Assembly: GCA_019056595.1 (NCBI GenBank) | Contig: CP036163.1 | Location: 3,596,001-3,660,000, forward strand | Direction: 5' to 3' | DNA: 64,000 bases | From: Pectobacterium atrosepticum | GTDB taxonomy: Bacteria; Pseudomonadota; Gammaproteobacteria; Enterobacterales; Enterobacteriaceae | In this document: in pieces, positions 19,064-29,223 of the stretch | How the letters are laid out: every line of letters begins with the position of its first letter | Position numbering within the stretch: position 1 is the stretch's first letter | Position numbers and translations under genes: made by a program | The notes under the pieces: generated by a model | What the model saw: only the letters and a program-made list of their open reading frames with translations | Databases searched by the model: none | Told to the model about the DNA's origin: nothing

Positions 19064-20722
19064 TTAGTGGGAACTGCCTTTTGAAGCACCGACGCCGGTT
19101 TGTGAGCGGACAAACTGCGCATGGAAGCGAGCACGTTCTTGCTGTCCTGTTTCGGAACGATCGGTGATGGAGAAGAACCAGATACCGATAAACGCGACCA
19201 GCATGGAGAATAGCGCGGGATAATCGTAAGGATAAATAGGCGCAGCGTGACCGAGGATTTTCACCCAGATCGTCGGCCCCAGTACCATCAGAATGACGGC
19301 CGTTAACAGCCCCGCCCAACCACCAATCATGGCGCCGCGTGTCGTCAGCTTCGACCAGTACATTGAGATGATAATGATGGGGAAGTTACAACTGGCGGCA
19401 ATGGAGAAGGCCAACCCAACCATGAAGGCGATATTCTGGTTCTCAAACAGGATGCCGAGCGAAATAGCCACGACACCCAGCACCAATACGGTGATTTTCG
19501 AGACTTTCAGCTCATCGCGTTCTGTCGCTTTCCCTTTCTTAATGACGTTGGAATAGAGATCGTGGGATACAGCAGACGCGCCCGCTAGCGTCAACCCAGC
19601 GACGACGGCCAGAATAGTGGCAAAGGCCACGGCGGAGATAAAGCCGAGGAAGAAGTTGCCACCGACCGCATCGGCAAGATGTATTGCCGCCATGTTATTT
19701 CCACCGATGAGTGCGCCCGTTGCGTCTTTAAACTCCGGGTTGGCACTCACCAACAGGATGGCTCCGAAACCGATGATGAAGGTCAGGAAGTAGAAATAAC
19801 CCATGAACCCAGTGGCGTAGAACACGCTTTTTCGGGCTTCCTTGGCATCGCTGACGGTGAAAAAGCGCATCAGAATGTGTGGCAAACCGGCTGTACCGAA
19901 CATCAGCCCTAATCCGAGAGACAACGCGGATATCGGGTCAGAAACCAGTCCGCCGGGGCTCATGATCGCCGCGCCTTTTGGGTGAACCTCCATCGCCTGT
20001 TTGAACAGCGCGTCAAAGCTGAATCCTACGGATTTCATCACCATGACGGCCATGAAGGTGGCGCCGAATAGCAGCAGGACAGCTTTGATAATCTGTACCC
20101 ATGTGGTGGCGAGCATGCCGCCAAACATCACGTACATCACCATCAGAATGCCGACCAGTACCACGGCCACATGGTAGTTAAGGCCGAACAGGAGTTCGAT
20201 GAGTTTCCCCGCGCCAACCATCTGTGCGATGAGGTATAACGCTACGACCACCAGCGAACCACAGGCAGAGAGGCTGCGGATGGGGTTTTGTTTCAGCCGG
20301 TATGACGCGACATCGGCAAAGGTGTAACGCCCAAGGTTGCGTAGTCGCTCTGCGATCAGAAACAGGATAATCGGCCAGCCGACCAAAAATCCGAGTGAGT
20401 AGATCAGACCGTCATAGCCGGAAGTATAAACTAGTGCAGAAATACCGAGGAAGGACGCGGCTGACATGTAGTCACCCGCAATCGCCAGCCCGTTCTGGAA
20501 ACCGGTAATGTTGCCGCCAGCCGTATAATAGTCGCTACGTGATCGGGTTTTCTTCGACGCCCAGTAAGTGATATACAGCGTACCGCCGACGAACAGCAGA
20601 AACATCACGATGGCCTGAATATTCAGCGGCTGGCGCTGGACATCCCCTGTGAGCGCATCCGCCGCCCACGCAAGTACGGGTAGCGTCAACAGTCCGAACA
20701 ACATCATAAAGCGTATTTTCAT
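19064..20722 (-). CDS. actP: Acetate permease, sodium:solute symporter family
   Basis: 552 residues with a signal-like N-terminus ([17 protein letters not shown]) and about 13 membrane segments. '[26 protein letters not shown]' is the sodium-symporter signature region of ActP. It imports acetate and other short carboxylates at low concentration and works with Acs. Its start overlaps the yjcH stop by 4 bp (ATGA), so the two are coupled. The order acs-yjcH-actP is as in E. coli. Confidence 0.95.
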
Positions 20723-21030
20723 TGCTTTACCTCATCCAGTAACTGCTTGGTCAGACGATCAAATTCACCGTTGGCGCGATACACATAGACGCCTGTCAGA
20801 ATGAAGGAAATCGCAATCAATCCCACTCCGATTGGAATACCACGGGTAATGCTCGAATCGGGAGCGATTGGTGTTCCCAGCCAGCCTGGCGCAAAGGCGA
20901 TCAGCAGAATAAAACCGACATAAAGCACCAGCATGATCAACGAAAGAAAAGCGGCAAAACGCTGTCGCTTGTTGACCAGTTCTCTGAATAAGGGGTTACT
21001 TTCAATCCGTTGATAAATGGCATCATTCAT
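20719..21030 (-). CDS. yjcH: DUF485-family membrane protein YjcH
   Basis: 103 residues when started at the ATG ending at 21030, which follows GGAGA at good spacing and gives the family length. A longer in-frame start at 21114 lacks support. There are two membrane segments ('[19 protein letters not shown]' and '[18 protein letters not shown]'). This is the middle gene of the acetate operon. Its exact function is not known, but it always accompanies ActP. Confidence 0.93.
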
Positions 21031-21155
21031 CGTAAGTCTCCAGTAATCTGTTAGGTTGAGTATTGCCGCAACGTGGCCGCCTGATTTATCGCCAGCCACA
21101 TTCCCGCAAGCCACGTCATGGCTTACGGGGATAGAGAACGCGGTGGGTCAGGTAG

Positions 21156-23117
21156 TTATTGAGAGGCGGTACTCATGGCCTGCTTTTCTTCGAGCAGTTT
21201 TTCGACGACACCAGGATCAGCCAGCGTTGAGGTATCCCCCAGATTGCTGGTGTCACCGGCGGCGATCTTACGCAAAATACGACGCATGATTTTGCCGGAT
21301 CGCGTTTTCGGTAAGGAATCAGTCCAGTGCAGGATGTCCGGTGTGGCAATGGGGCCGATTTCCTTACGCACCCAGTTGCGCACTTCCGTATACAGCTCGC
21401 TGGACGGCTCTTCGCCGTGGTTTAGTGTGATGTAGGCGTAAATAGCCTGCCCTTTCATATGGTGCGGGATACCCACCACGGCCGCTTCGGCAATCTTAGG
21501 ATGTGCGACGAGAGCAGACTCGATTTCCGCTGTCCCCAGACGGTGCCCGGAAACGTTCAGCACGTCGTCAACACGACCCGTGATCCAGTAATAGCCATCC
21601 TCGTCACGGCGCGCGCCGTCGCCGCTGAAATACATGCCTTTAAAGGTGGAAAAATAGGTTTGCTCAAAGCGATCGTGATCGCCAAACAGGGTTCTTGCCT
21701 GACCCGGCCAAGAATCTACAATCACCAGATTGCCTTCACTAATGCCTTCCTGCGGGTTGCCGAGATTGTCGACTAGTGCAGGTTGTACGCCAAAGAACGG
21801 ACGCGTCGCGGAGCCAGCTTTCGCTTCGATTGCACCCGGGATCGGGGTGATCATGAAGCCGCCCGTTTCCGTTTGCCACCAGGTATCGACGATAGGGCAT
21901 TTACCATTGCCGATTTTGTTGAAATACCACTCCCAGGCTTCCGGGTTGATCGGCTCACCGACAGAACCCATGATCCTGAGCGATTCGCGCGATGTGCCCT
22001 CGATCGCCTTGTCACCTTCAGCCATCAGCGCGCGGATTGCAGTAGGGGCGGTATAGAGGATGTTAACCTTATGCTTATCGACCACTTGCGCCATACGGCT
22101 AGCGTCCGGCCAGGTTGGTACACCTTCGAACATCAGCGTAATCGCGCCGCATGCCAGCGGGCCATAAAGTAGGTAGCTGTGCCCCGTAACCCAGCCAACA
22201 TCCGCCGTACACCAGTAGATGTCGCCGGGATGGTAGTCAAATACATACTTGAAGGTCAGCGCGGCATAAACCAGATAGCCGCCAGTGGTGTGTAATACGC
22301 CCTTGGGTTTACCGGTCGAACCCGATGTATAAAGGATAAACAGTGGATCTTCCGCATTCATCTCTTCTGGTGGACAGTGATCGTCTGCTTTTTCAACCAG
22401 ATCGTGCCACCACAGATCGCGTCCGTTCTGCCATTCATTGATCTTACCGGTACGACGGAAAACGATAACGCTGGAAATTGTCGTGACGTTCGGATTTTTT
22501 AACGCCTCATCAATATTCTTTTTCAGTGGAATCACACGCCCGGCTCGCATGCCTTCATCGGCGGTGATGACCAGCTTGGCGCTGGAATCGATGATACGCC
22601 CAGAAATCGCTTCGGGAGAAAAGCCTCCGAAGATCACCGAGTGAATAGCGCCGATTCTGGCGCATGCCAGCATTGCCACAGCCGCTTCTGGCACCATCGG
22701 CATATAAATGGCAACGACATCACCTTTCTTAACACCCTGTGACTTCAACACATTAGCGAAACGGCATACGGACTGGTGCAGTTCACGATAGGTGACTTTT
22801 TTACTTTCGGTTGCGTCATCCCCTTCCCAGATGATGGCCGTTTGATCGCCACGCTCGGCCAGATGGCGATCCAGGCAATTTGCTGCCACATTTAATGTAC
22901 CGTCTTCAAACCAGCGAATACGTATGTGGCCAGGGTCGAACGAGGTGTTCTTGATCGTTTCATAGGGTTTGATCCAATCGACAATCTTTGCCTGCTCACC
23001 CCAAAAGGCGGCGGGATCGTCAACGGATAGCCGATACATATTTTCGTATTGCTGGGCATTTATCAGTGCATTTTCCGCAATAGCGGCGGGAATGGCGTGT
23101 TTATTATGTTGTGTCAT
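21156..23117 (-). CDS. acs: Acetyl-CoA synthetase
   Basis: 653 residues, full length. It has the adenylate-forming motif '[11 protein letters not shown]', 'WWQTETGG' and the C-terminal '[11 protein letters not shown]', whose Lys609 is the residue acetylated by Pat-type enzymes in the family. It converts acetate, ATP and CoA to acetyl-CoA through acetyl-AMP. GGAG precedes the ATG. It is first in the acs-yjcH-actP operon. In E. coli acs needs CRP-cAMP from upstream sites; here an IS630 copy begins about 60 bp upstream of the start codon and displaces the native promoter region. Confidence 0.97.
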   Translation of the reverse strand: MTQHNKHAIPAAIAENALINAQQYENMYRLSVDDPAAFWGEQAKIVDWIKPYETIKNTSFDPGHIRIRWFEDGTLNVAANCLDRHLAERGDQTAIIWEGDDATESKKVTYRELHQSVCRFANVLKSQGVKKGDVVAIYMPMVPEAAVAMLACARIGAIHSVIFGGFSPEAISGRIIDSSAKLVITADEGMRAGRVIPLKKNIDEALKNPNVTTISSVIVFRRTGKINEWQNGRDLWWHDLVEKADDHCPPEEMNAEDPLFILYTSGSTGKPKGVLHTTGGYLVYAALTFKYVFDYHPGDIYWCTADVGWVTGHSYLLYGPLACGAITLMFEGVPTWPDASRMAQVVDKHKVNILYTAPTAIRALMAEGDKAIEGTSRESLRIMGSVGEPINPEAWEWYFNKIGNGKCPIVDTWWQTETGGFMITPIPGAIEAKAGSATRPFFGVQPALVDNLGNPQEGISEGNLVIVDSWPGQARTLFGDHDRFEQTYFSTFKGMYFSGDGARRDEDGYYWITGRVDDVLNVSGHRLGTAEIESALVAHPKIAEAAVVGIPHHMKGQAIYAYITLNHGEEPSSELYTEVRNWVRKEIGPIATPDILHWTDSLPKTRSGKIMRRILRKIAAGDTSNLGDTSTLADPGVVEKLLEEKQAMSTASQ

Positions 23118-23174
23118 AGCGCTTCTCCTTAAACATGTTAATGCTATGTCAAATAATGGTTAATTGTAGTTAAC

Positions 23175-24178
23175 TAAATAGCTGATCCTAATATCGCTAC
23201 ACTTTTGCCTGACCGTGCTTCCTGCCAGGAAATGGGCTTACCGTTTTCATAAAATAGCGTACTTTGTTCAGTAATTGCCACATCGAACGACAGCTATGAT
23301 TTCTAGTTATTGTGTCGTGTAATGCCTGCCATAACCGTTCTACGTGGTTCACCCACGGTGAGTAAATTGGTTGATAAATAACAATAAATTTTGGGTTATT
23401 CTTCAGCCAACGAAGCGTTTCACGACTTTTATGGATGATGTAGTTATCAACGATCAGCGTGATCGTTTTTGCTCGCCGGTACGTGCTTTTTAGATGTTTT
23501 AACAAGCTGATAAATAACCCCGAGTTTTTACTGCTGCTGCCGACGTAACTGACTTTTCCTGTGCCGCTGTGCAACGCGCCAGCCAGATAATATTTTTCGT
23601 TTTTCCCTGGCGTAACAACTCGCTTTTGTTGACCACGTAGCTGCCAGTCAGCACCTATTTTGGGGTTGAGATGGATGGCGAACGGTTGAAGCATGCAAAC
23701 GGCACCCGGTTATCTCGTTGATTTTTATTGCTAACAGTTCAGTACTCCAGCGAGAACGCTGATAACCAAAATCTTCCGGCGAATGCTTAATCAGTTGACG
23801 CAACAGCACACAAATGCGCTCAAACGGCCAGCGTCGGCCACGACCTGAGGGTAATGATTTCAGGCCTTCCAGCCCGTAAAGTGTGAACCAATTAATCCAG
23901 CGCCCCAGCGATGAACGTGCGCAGCAAAGCGTTTTGGCAACGTCACTTATCTTGTCCCCACGATGAAGCATCAACATCGCGGTGAGTCTGCGGGCATAGT
24001 TTTTATCACATGTTTTATGGATGGTTTTTTGCATCAGACACCTTTCGGCGTCGGGTATCGGTGCTATGATCGGCATGACTCAGTCCGGTTGGTGATTTGG
24101 GATATTCAGCGATTGATCAGATCGCTTAAATCGGACTGAGTTCCCTTCTGGTGATCTACTATTTGGAACAGCTATTTA
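23175..24178 (-). mobile_element. IS630-family element, copy 1 (internally deleted)
   Basis: The element is 1000 bp between TA dinucleotides at 23175-23176 and 24177-24178, the target duplication expected for IS630. The ends match: AATAGCTG-a-TCC at the left, and AATAGCTG-t-TCC on the opposite strand at the right. The transposase is broken at its middle. It has landed in the acs promoter region. A sister copy lies at 59686-60689. Confidence 0.9.
23197..24076 (-). pseudogene. IS630 transposase, frameshifted by internal deletion (copy 1)
   Basis: The first part (24076 down to about 23690) encodes the N-terminal helix-turn-helix half ('ISDVAKTLCCARSSLGRWINWF') up to 'EITGCRLHASTVR'. The second part resumes in another frame at 'IHLNPKIGADWQ' and runs to 'KHGQAKV'. 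Compared with the roughly 343-residue IS630 enzyme as I remember it, about 152 bp are missing. The lost segment includes the first catalytic Asp ('YEDEVD'). The later Asp ('LIVDNYIIH') and Glu ('VNHVERLWQ') remain. It should be inactive. Confidence 0.9.
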
Positions 24179-25021
24179 GTTATCTTTGTTTCTTTTTTGC
24201 GCGATTGATCACGCAATGCAGGAAAAGCAATGCAGCGTTACTTAAAAGATAGTCTTTTAGTTCAGAAAGTAGGCAGTTTTTTCGCGGTAGCCAAAACGCG
24301 ATAAGTGATGTATGTCACAATATGAAAGTCAGCAGAATTATCTATGCTGTTATAATGTCATTAACGATCAATTCATTGTTTTCAATAGATTATATCTATT
24401 GTTATCAAGTTTTTGATCGCCCTTTACGATCAAAAGGCATAAAGATCCCGCTTATTCAGCCGATAGTAAAAATCCTGTTCAGAGTATATTCCTACGTGAG
24501 CCAGCTATTTAGTGCGTTCAGCTGTGGTTTATGTGTTGAAATTTTGTACCAGTTGTTAATTATATGTAGGCTATTAATGAAATAGATTTATCTGATTATC
24601 AACGGGCAGATAAGTATGAATAATCTACACTCTAGGTGGGTTACACAGTACAGATGTGGGCCTTCTTAAAAAGGGTAAAGATGCCGTCTGCTAGCCGCTG
24701 ACAAAAAGAAAAAGTGAAGTGTTATTTTTTGTGCCTTATTCAGAAATATCCGGTTTCCAAAAATAAATAACAGAGATATACCCAACATCACTGACGCTGA
24801 GTAAGGCGGCAGATGTTTGAGCCCCGGTAACCAGAGAACAGGTAAAAGGTTCCGGTTAGCGAAATTCACTATTTTCATTAGGTGATTTTCTGGGGTGGGA
24901 AGAACACTATTAGTCCGGAAACCTTTTAAATTCCGGTAGGTTGATTGCTTATCAATGGTGTGCCGTGACGTCATGGTGCGCTGTGAGATATCTTTTTACA
25001 TAGCATGATGCAGAGGAAACA
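24179..25021. other. Intergenic region upstream of acs beyond the IS; no convincing gene
   Basis: AT-rich. It holds a CRP-like site at 24304-24319, probably part of the original acs control region. Open frames at 24322-24585 (+) and 24666-24974 (-) lack good ribosome-binding sites and family resemblance. I do not call them as genes. Confidence 0.6.
24304..24319. promoter_or_regulatory. CRP-cAMP-like site
   Basis: AGTGA-TGTATG-TCACA, one mismatch to TGTGA-N6-TCACA. It is about 1.19 kb from acs now, but would be about 0.19 kb away without the IS, a plausible distance for an acs activator site. The target is inferred. Confidence 0.5.
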
Positions 25022-25414
25022 ATGAGTCTGATATTTGGCCGGAATGAGATTTTAGGCATGCTTTCTCAACCAGTTCAGAATGATCGGCGTGCTGTGGCAG
25101 TGATTGACGAGAAATGTAAAGTCGTCTGCGCGAATTCTGCCTTCAACGCCCATTTTGGATTGCGTGCTGAAATGAATACGCCCGTCTCAATTGATGATGT
25201 GCTACCTATCAACGTGAAGTTTGCCTATCACGACTTTATGACGAATTCCAACGTGTTGAGTACGCGTGTGGTCTCGGATCTACTGTCTGATGGCTTTACC
25301 AAAAAGCAGTTAAGTACGCTGTCTTTTTCTAAGCTGAACGTTGAAAATCGAGTGCTTTCTCTGCTGATCCTGAATCAGGATGCGGTTGAGCCTTCGACAA
25401 ATTTGGCGTCATAA
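25022..25414 (+). CDS. Small PAS-like protein of unknown role
   Basis: 130 residues with a good GAGG site before the ATG. 'RAVAVIDEKCKVVCANSAFNAHFGL' (about residues 22-46) resembles the first strands and helix of a PAS domain, but there is no output domain. The remaining residues ('ISTLSFSKL'-like strands) could complete the fold. It stands alone between the acs control region and a siderophore receptor gene. It might be a stand-alone sensor or a degenerate piece of a larger regulator. I do not recognise the family. Confidence 0.6.
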   Translation: MSLIFGRNEILGMLSQPVQNDRRAVAVIDEKCKVVCANSAFNAHFGLRAEMNTPVSIDDVLPINVKFAYHDFMTNSNVLSTRVVSDLLSDGFTKKQLSTLSFSKLNVENRVLSLLILNQDAVEPSTNLAS

Positions 25415-26164
25415 GCTTGAATAATCGTAGACTATCTGGCCGGAAGAGTAGATACGTGTATTTTCCAGTGGAATATAACGACAAAAGAGGCGTTGTTGTT
25501 ATTGATAACGTTGTTATTGCTAATTTAGCATCGTTTTCTCAACAGCAATCGATTGCGTTGGTTATTCTCTGATACCCGCTGACGGCCAGTAGAACGATAA
25601 AGCAGCACCGAGTTTTCATGAATGGAGAATAAAAAACGTTTTTTATTAACCTCCATAGTGTGAAAAATTAAGAAAAATAGAGAGTTAACTATTTTATTGC
25701 ATGTAATATGCTCCTTTTGAAATAAGCAGCGAAACGTTTCGATATCATCCTGCCTTACTCTTCGCCTATTCCCTTTTCCTTCTGTCTTTTTGTGGATTAT
25801 TCCTTTAGGTAACACGGTTTATTAATCATTGATAATAAGCTCTGAAAATTTTCTTTATTTTTAGTGCATTGAATCCTGAAGGATGAAGAATGGATAAGTA
25901 GACTCTCGTCTAATTATTGATGAGGTTAAGCCGATGCAGCGCTTATCGGCATATAGCACTTTTTGATAAAACCAAACGTCAGTTTTTTACTGGTAATGAT
26001 ATTTCTGCCCATCGGTTTACCAATATCGAGAACGCGCTTTCCGTAATAATTCTGACTCACAACGCATTACTTTAATTATTTTTCGATTTCTGGTTCCCTT
26101 TTTTACTTTCTCAATTGGCATAGCTTCTGAAAACAAGCGTTTCTTATGCTATAGGGGATAAATA
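25415..26164. other. Control region upstream of the siderophore receptor
   Basis: 750 bp with no convincing gene. Two weak Fur-like stretches are visible: TTAATCATTGATAATAA near 25828 and GGTAATGATATTTCT at 25992. Either could make the receptor iron-responsive, but both are well short of the consensus. The receptor start has only a weak GGGGATAA-like site. Confidence 0.4.
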
Positions 26165-28534
26165 ATGGTTAAATTTCGTACCCACCTGTTGGCTCGTATT
26201 TTACGAGCCGGGGTACTTGGGGCATCGTTTGCTTCAGTGCTGCCAATGGCGGCGGTCTATGCTGCATCTGCTGTGTCTGTCCAACAATACGCGGTGTCGT
26301 CTGGCCCGCTCAATCAGGTATTGAATCAATTTGCCCAACAGGCTGGCGTATTACTTTCTTACGATCCAGCATTAGTGGCAGGTAAACGCGGTGCTGGGTT
26401 GCAGGGGAACTACAACATTGAGCAGGGTTTCCAGCAGATTCTCAGCAATAGCGGCATAAGTGCACAGTACAGTGCTGATGGTAGCGTGACGCTAGTGCAG
26501 CGCACGACGAGCGAACCCGTACCCGTTTCTGCACCTGTTGTCGCTAAAAACGATCGAATTGTCGTTAATGCCCCGCCGAATACCGCGATGAAGTTGGATG
26601 TACCGGTTTCAGAAACGCCGCGCGCGGTTGCGGTTGTGACAGAAAAACAGATCGAAGAGCGCGGGGCGCAAAAAATCGATCAGGCGCTACGCTACAGCAG
26701 CGGTATTCTGGCTACGACATACGGGCCGGATAATAAGGCAGAATGGGTGACTATTCGTGGATTTAGCGATCAATCTCGGTTCCAGAATGGTCTGGCTACG
26801 CTGAATGAAGATGGATTCTATGGCCAGCAGATTGAGCCATTTGGGGTCGAGCGTATCGAGGTTCTGAAAGGCCCAGCCTCTGTTCTGTATGGACAAAACC
26901 CGCCGGGCGGCCTGGTTAATGTCATCACCAAACGGCCGACGCGTTTGCCGCAGGGAAAAGTGGAGCTGGAATACGGCTCTAACGACTATCGCCATCTGGC
27001 CGTCGACAGTGCGGGTCCGTTAAATGATGATGGCTCGGTGCTGTATCGCGTTGTCGCGCTAGCTCGCGATACCTCGGGTGAGATGGATTTCTCGAAGAGT
27101 AAGCGACTTTACCTAGCTCCGAGCGTCACGTTCCTCGGAGAAGACACCGAACTGACCGTGTTAGCCAGCTACATGGATACGAATTCCGACACGACCAACG
27201 GCTTTAAACTGCCTTACGGTACATTACATGGCACGCCGTTTGGCAAAGTTGGCTATAAAACATCGCTGGGTGAACCGGGAATGAACCGCCATGATACTCG
27301 GCAGTTCAATTTGGGCTATGAGTTCACGCATCATCTGAATGACACATGGACGTTCCACCAGAACCTGAACTACGCCTACCTTAATTTGGATCTGCGTAAT
27401 GCTTATGCGCTGAGTATGGCTGATGCGCGTCAGGCTAATCGTGGGCTGACCTACCGCGACGGCTTTGCGCAAAACTGGGCCACGGATAACCGCTTAGTGG
27501 GGGAATGGCAGTGGGAAGATATTGAAAACACCCTGCTGCTCGGGTTTGACTATCGTCGCGCCAATGCGCAAAGCCGCGATGGTAATCTGTACTCCTTTGG
27601 CGCCCCTATCGATATTTTTAATCCGGTCTACGGTAACTATGCGTCACCTGACAGCCAACTGTTCGATCATCGTTCTGGACGCCATCAGACCGGTTACTAC
27701 GTTCAGAATCAGATCAAGTATGACGAGCGCCTGATCTTCTTGCTGGGTGGACGTTACGACGTGGCGAAGTCTCGCGACCGTAATTTATCATCAGGCGAGG
27801 ATACCCGCACCGACGATACCAAATTCACCAAGACTGCTGGGGTAATGTATCTGTTTGACAACGGGATCTCCCCTTACATCAGCTACTCGGAATCGTTCCT
27901 ACCGGTGTCAGGCCGTGATGGTTACCAACGTCCTTATGTGCCGGAAGAAGGCCAACAGACGGAAGTTGGCGTGAAATATACGCCGGAAGGCTTTAACGGT
28001 TATGCGTCTGCTGCCTTGTTTAATCTGGAACAGAAAAACGTTAAAACGACGGATCCTAAAAACCCGAATCTGACTATTCAGTCGGGTGAAGCCCGGTCAC
28101 GTGGCCTCGAATTGGAATTGAGCGGTGAGGTCTATACCGGCCTGACGCTGACGGCAAACTACACTTACAACGAAGTGGAGACGACCAAATCGGGTTCCGT
28201 TGGTGAAGTCGGCAAACGTCTTCCGGGATTGCCTGAGCAAATCGTGTCTGGCTGGGCGACCTATGCCTTTAACGGCAAACTGGGAGGGTTAAGTATCGGT
28301 AGTGGCGTACGCTATGTTGGCAGCTCTTACGGCGACATTGCCAATACGGCGGATATGAAGGTTCCGGCTTATACGCTGTGGGATGCGATGATTGCCTATG
28401 ATTTCAGCAAAGACTGGCGGTTGCAGGTTAATGCCACCAATCTGGCAAATCACGAGTACGTCAGCGCCTGTAACTATTGGTGCTACTACGGCGAAGGCCG
28501 TAACGTTAGCGCGAATGTCAGCTATCGTTGGTGA
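26165..28534 (+). CDS. TonB-dependent ferric-siderophore receptor with N-terminal signalling domain
   Basis: 789 residues. In order it has a signal peptide (about 1-36), an STN signalling domain (about 40-115, 'GPLNQVLNQFAQQAGVLLSY'), a TonB-box-like stretch ('DRIVVNA'), a plug ('ETPRAVAVVTEKQIEERG', 'VLKGPASVLYGQNPPGGLVN') and a 22-strand-type barrel ending in aromatic Trp. The C-terminus 'CNYWCYYGEGRNVSANVSY' resembles FhuE/FoxA/FpvA-type hydroxamate receptors. Ferric siderophore binding would open the channel, and the STN domain would contact the FecR-like protein encoded just downstream. The exact ligand cannot be told from sequence alone. Confidence 0.88.
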   Translation: MVKFRTHLLARILRAGVLGASFASVLPMAAVYAASAVSVQQYAVSSGPLNQVLNQFAQQAGVLLSYDPALVAGKRGAGLQGNYNIEQGFQQILSNSGISAQYSADGSVTLVQRTTSEPVPVSAPVVAKNDRIVVNAPPNTAMKLDVPVSETPRAVAVVTEKQIEERGAQKIDQALRYSSGILATTYGPDNKAEWVTIRGFSDQSRFQNGLATLNEDGFYGQQIEPFGVERIEVLKGPASVLYGQNPPGGLVNVITKRPTRLPQGKVELEYGSNDYRHLAVDSAGPLNDDGSVLYRVVALARDTSGEMDFSKSKRLYLAPSVTFLGEDTELTVLASYMDTNSDTTNGFKLPYGTLHGTPFGKVGYKTSLGEPGMNRHDTRQFNLGYEFTHHLNDTWTFHQNLNYAYLNLDLRNAYALSMADARQANRGLTYRDGFAQNWATDNRLVGEWQWEDIENTLLLGFDYRRANAQSRDGNLYSFGAPIDIFNPVYGNYASPDSQLFDHRSGRHQTGYYVQNQIKYDERLIFLLGGRYDVAKSRDRNLSSGEDTRTDDTKFTKTAGVMYLFDNGISPYISYSESFLPVSGRDGYQRPYVPEEGQQTEVGVKYTPEGFNGYASAALFNLEQKNVKTTDPKNPNLTIQSGEARSRGLELELSGEVYTGLTLTANYTYNEVETTKSGSVGEVGKRLPGLPEQIVSGWATYAFNGKLGGLSIGSGVRYVGSSYGDIANTADMKVPAYTLWDAMIAYDFSKDWRLQVNATNLANHEYVSACNYWCYYGEGRNVSANVSYRW

Positions 28535-28555
28535 TTTCCCGTTTTGAATATCGCT

Positions 28556-28585
28556 GAAAGAAGCCTTCGGGCTTCTTTCTTTTTT
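28556..28585 (+). terminator. Rho-independent terminator of the receptor gene
   Basis: GAAAGAAGCC-ttcg-GGCTTCTTTC, a perfect 10-bp stem with a stable UUCG loop, followed by TTTTTT. It separates the receptor transcript from the fecI-fecR pair. Confidence 0.93.
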
Positions 28586-28655
28586 GCAGCATTCGCCATG
28601 CAACTCCCTCCTTTTTACTGTAATCGGCACGATAGTCGTTGACTTTGCTTTTAAT

Positions 28656-28674
28656 GATAATGAAAATCATTTCA
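28656..28674. promoter_or_regulatory. Fur box
   Basis: GATAATGAAAATCATTTCA matches most of the 19-bp consensus GATAATGATAATCATTATC. It lies 25 bp before the sigma-factor start, so iron-loaded Fur would repress fecI-fecR. Confidence 0.78.
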
Positions 28675-28698
28675 TTGCTGTCACATTGAGCGAACACC

Positions 28699-29223
28699 GT
28701 GAAGAGTCCCGCCGCTGCCTGCCCTCATCAGCCTGAAATCTTAAATGTTCAGCAGATTTATCATGACCATCATTCCTGGTTACAGGCATGGTTGCGTCGG
28801 CGTTTGGGATGTTCACAGCAGGCTGCGGATCTGGCGCAAGACACGTTTCTACGTTTGATTTGCCAACATCAGACCGATAATATTCGTGAACCGCGTGCCT
28901 GGCTGACGACCGTGGCCCACGGGCTAGTGGTTAACCACTGGCGACGTAAAGACATTGAGAATGCCTACCTTCAGGTGCTAGTTGAGCAAGAGTTTAACTT
29001 TTCCCCTTCGCTGGAGCAGCAGGCCATCGTGGTGGAGGCGCTGCTGGCCATCGACCAGATGTTGGCGATGCTGCCTGTTAAGGTGCGGCAGGCATTCTTG
29101 TTGGTGCATCTTGATGGCTTGACCTATCGGCAGGTTGCTGAACAATTAGCCGTTTCCGAGCGGATGGTAAAAAAATATATGGCACAGGCAATGCTGAATT
29201 GTCTATTGTGTCAGGACTTATGA
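28699..29223 (+). CDS. FecI-like ECF sigma factor
   Basis: 174 residues from GTG 28699. Region 2 ('SQQAADLAQDTFLRLICQH') and region 4 with its helix-turn-helix ('LTYRQVAEQLAVSERMVKKYM') are intact. It would direct RNA polymerase to the receptor gene when released by the FecR-like partner. It is coupled to the next gene by an ATGA overlap. Repression by Fur is suggested by the box just upstream. Iron-starvation sigma factors of this kind usually serve one nearby receptor. Confidence 0.92.
   Translation: MKSPAAACPHQPEILNVQQIYHDHHSWLQAWLRRRLGCSQQAADLAQDTFLRLICQHQTDNIREPRAWLTTVAHGLVVNHWRRKDIENAYLQVLVEQEFNFSPSLEQQAIVVEALLAIDQMLAMLPVKVRQAFLLVHLDGLTYRQVAEQLAVSERMVKKYMAQAMLNCLLCQDL

Noticed and set aside
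24322..24585. 87-codon open frame upstream of the PAS-like gene
   Set aside because: AT-rich region, weak start, no resemblance to known proteins; it overlaps the probable acs control region.
24666..24974. 102-codon open frame on the minus strand
   Set aside because: No convincing ribosome-binding site; the hydrophobic stretch alone is not enough. It could be an old remnant.
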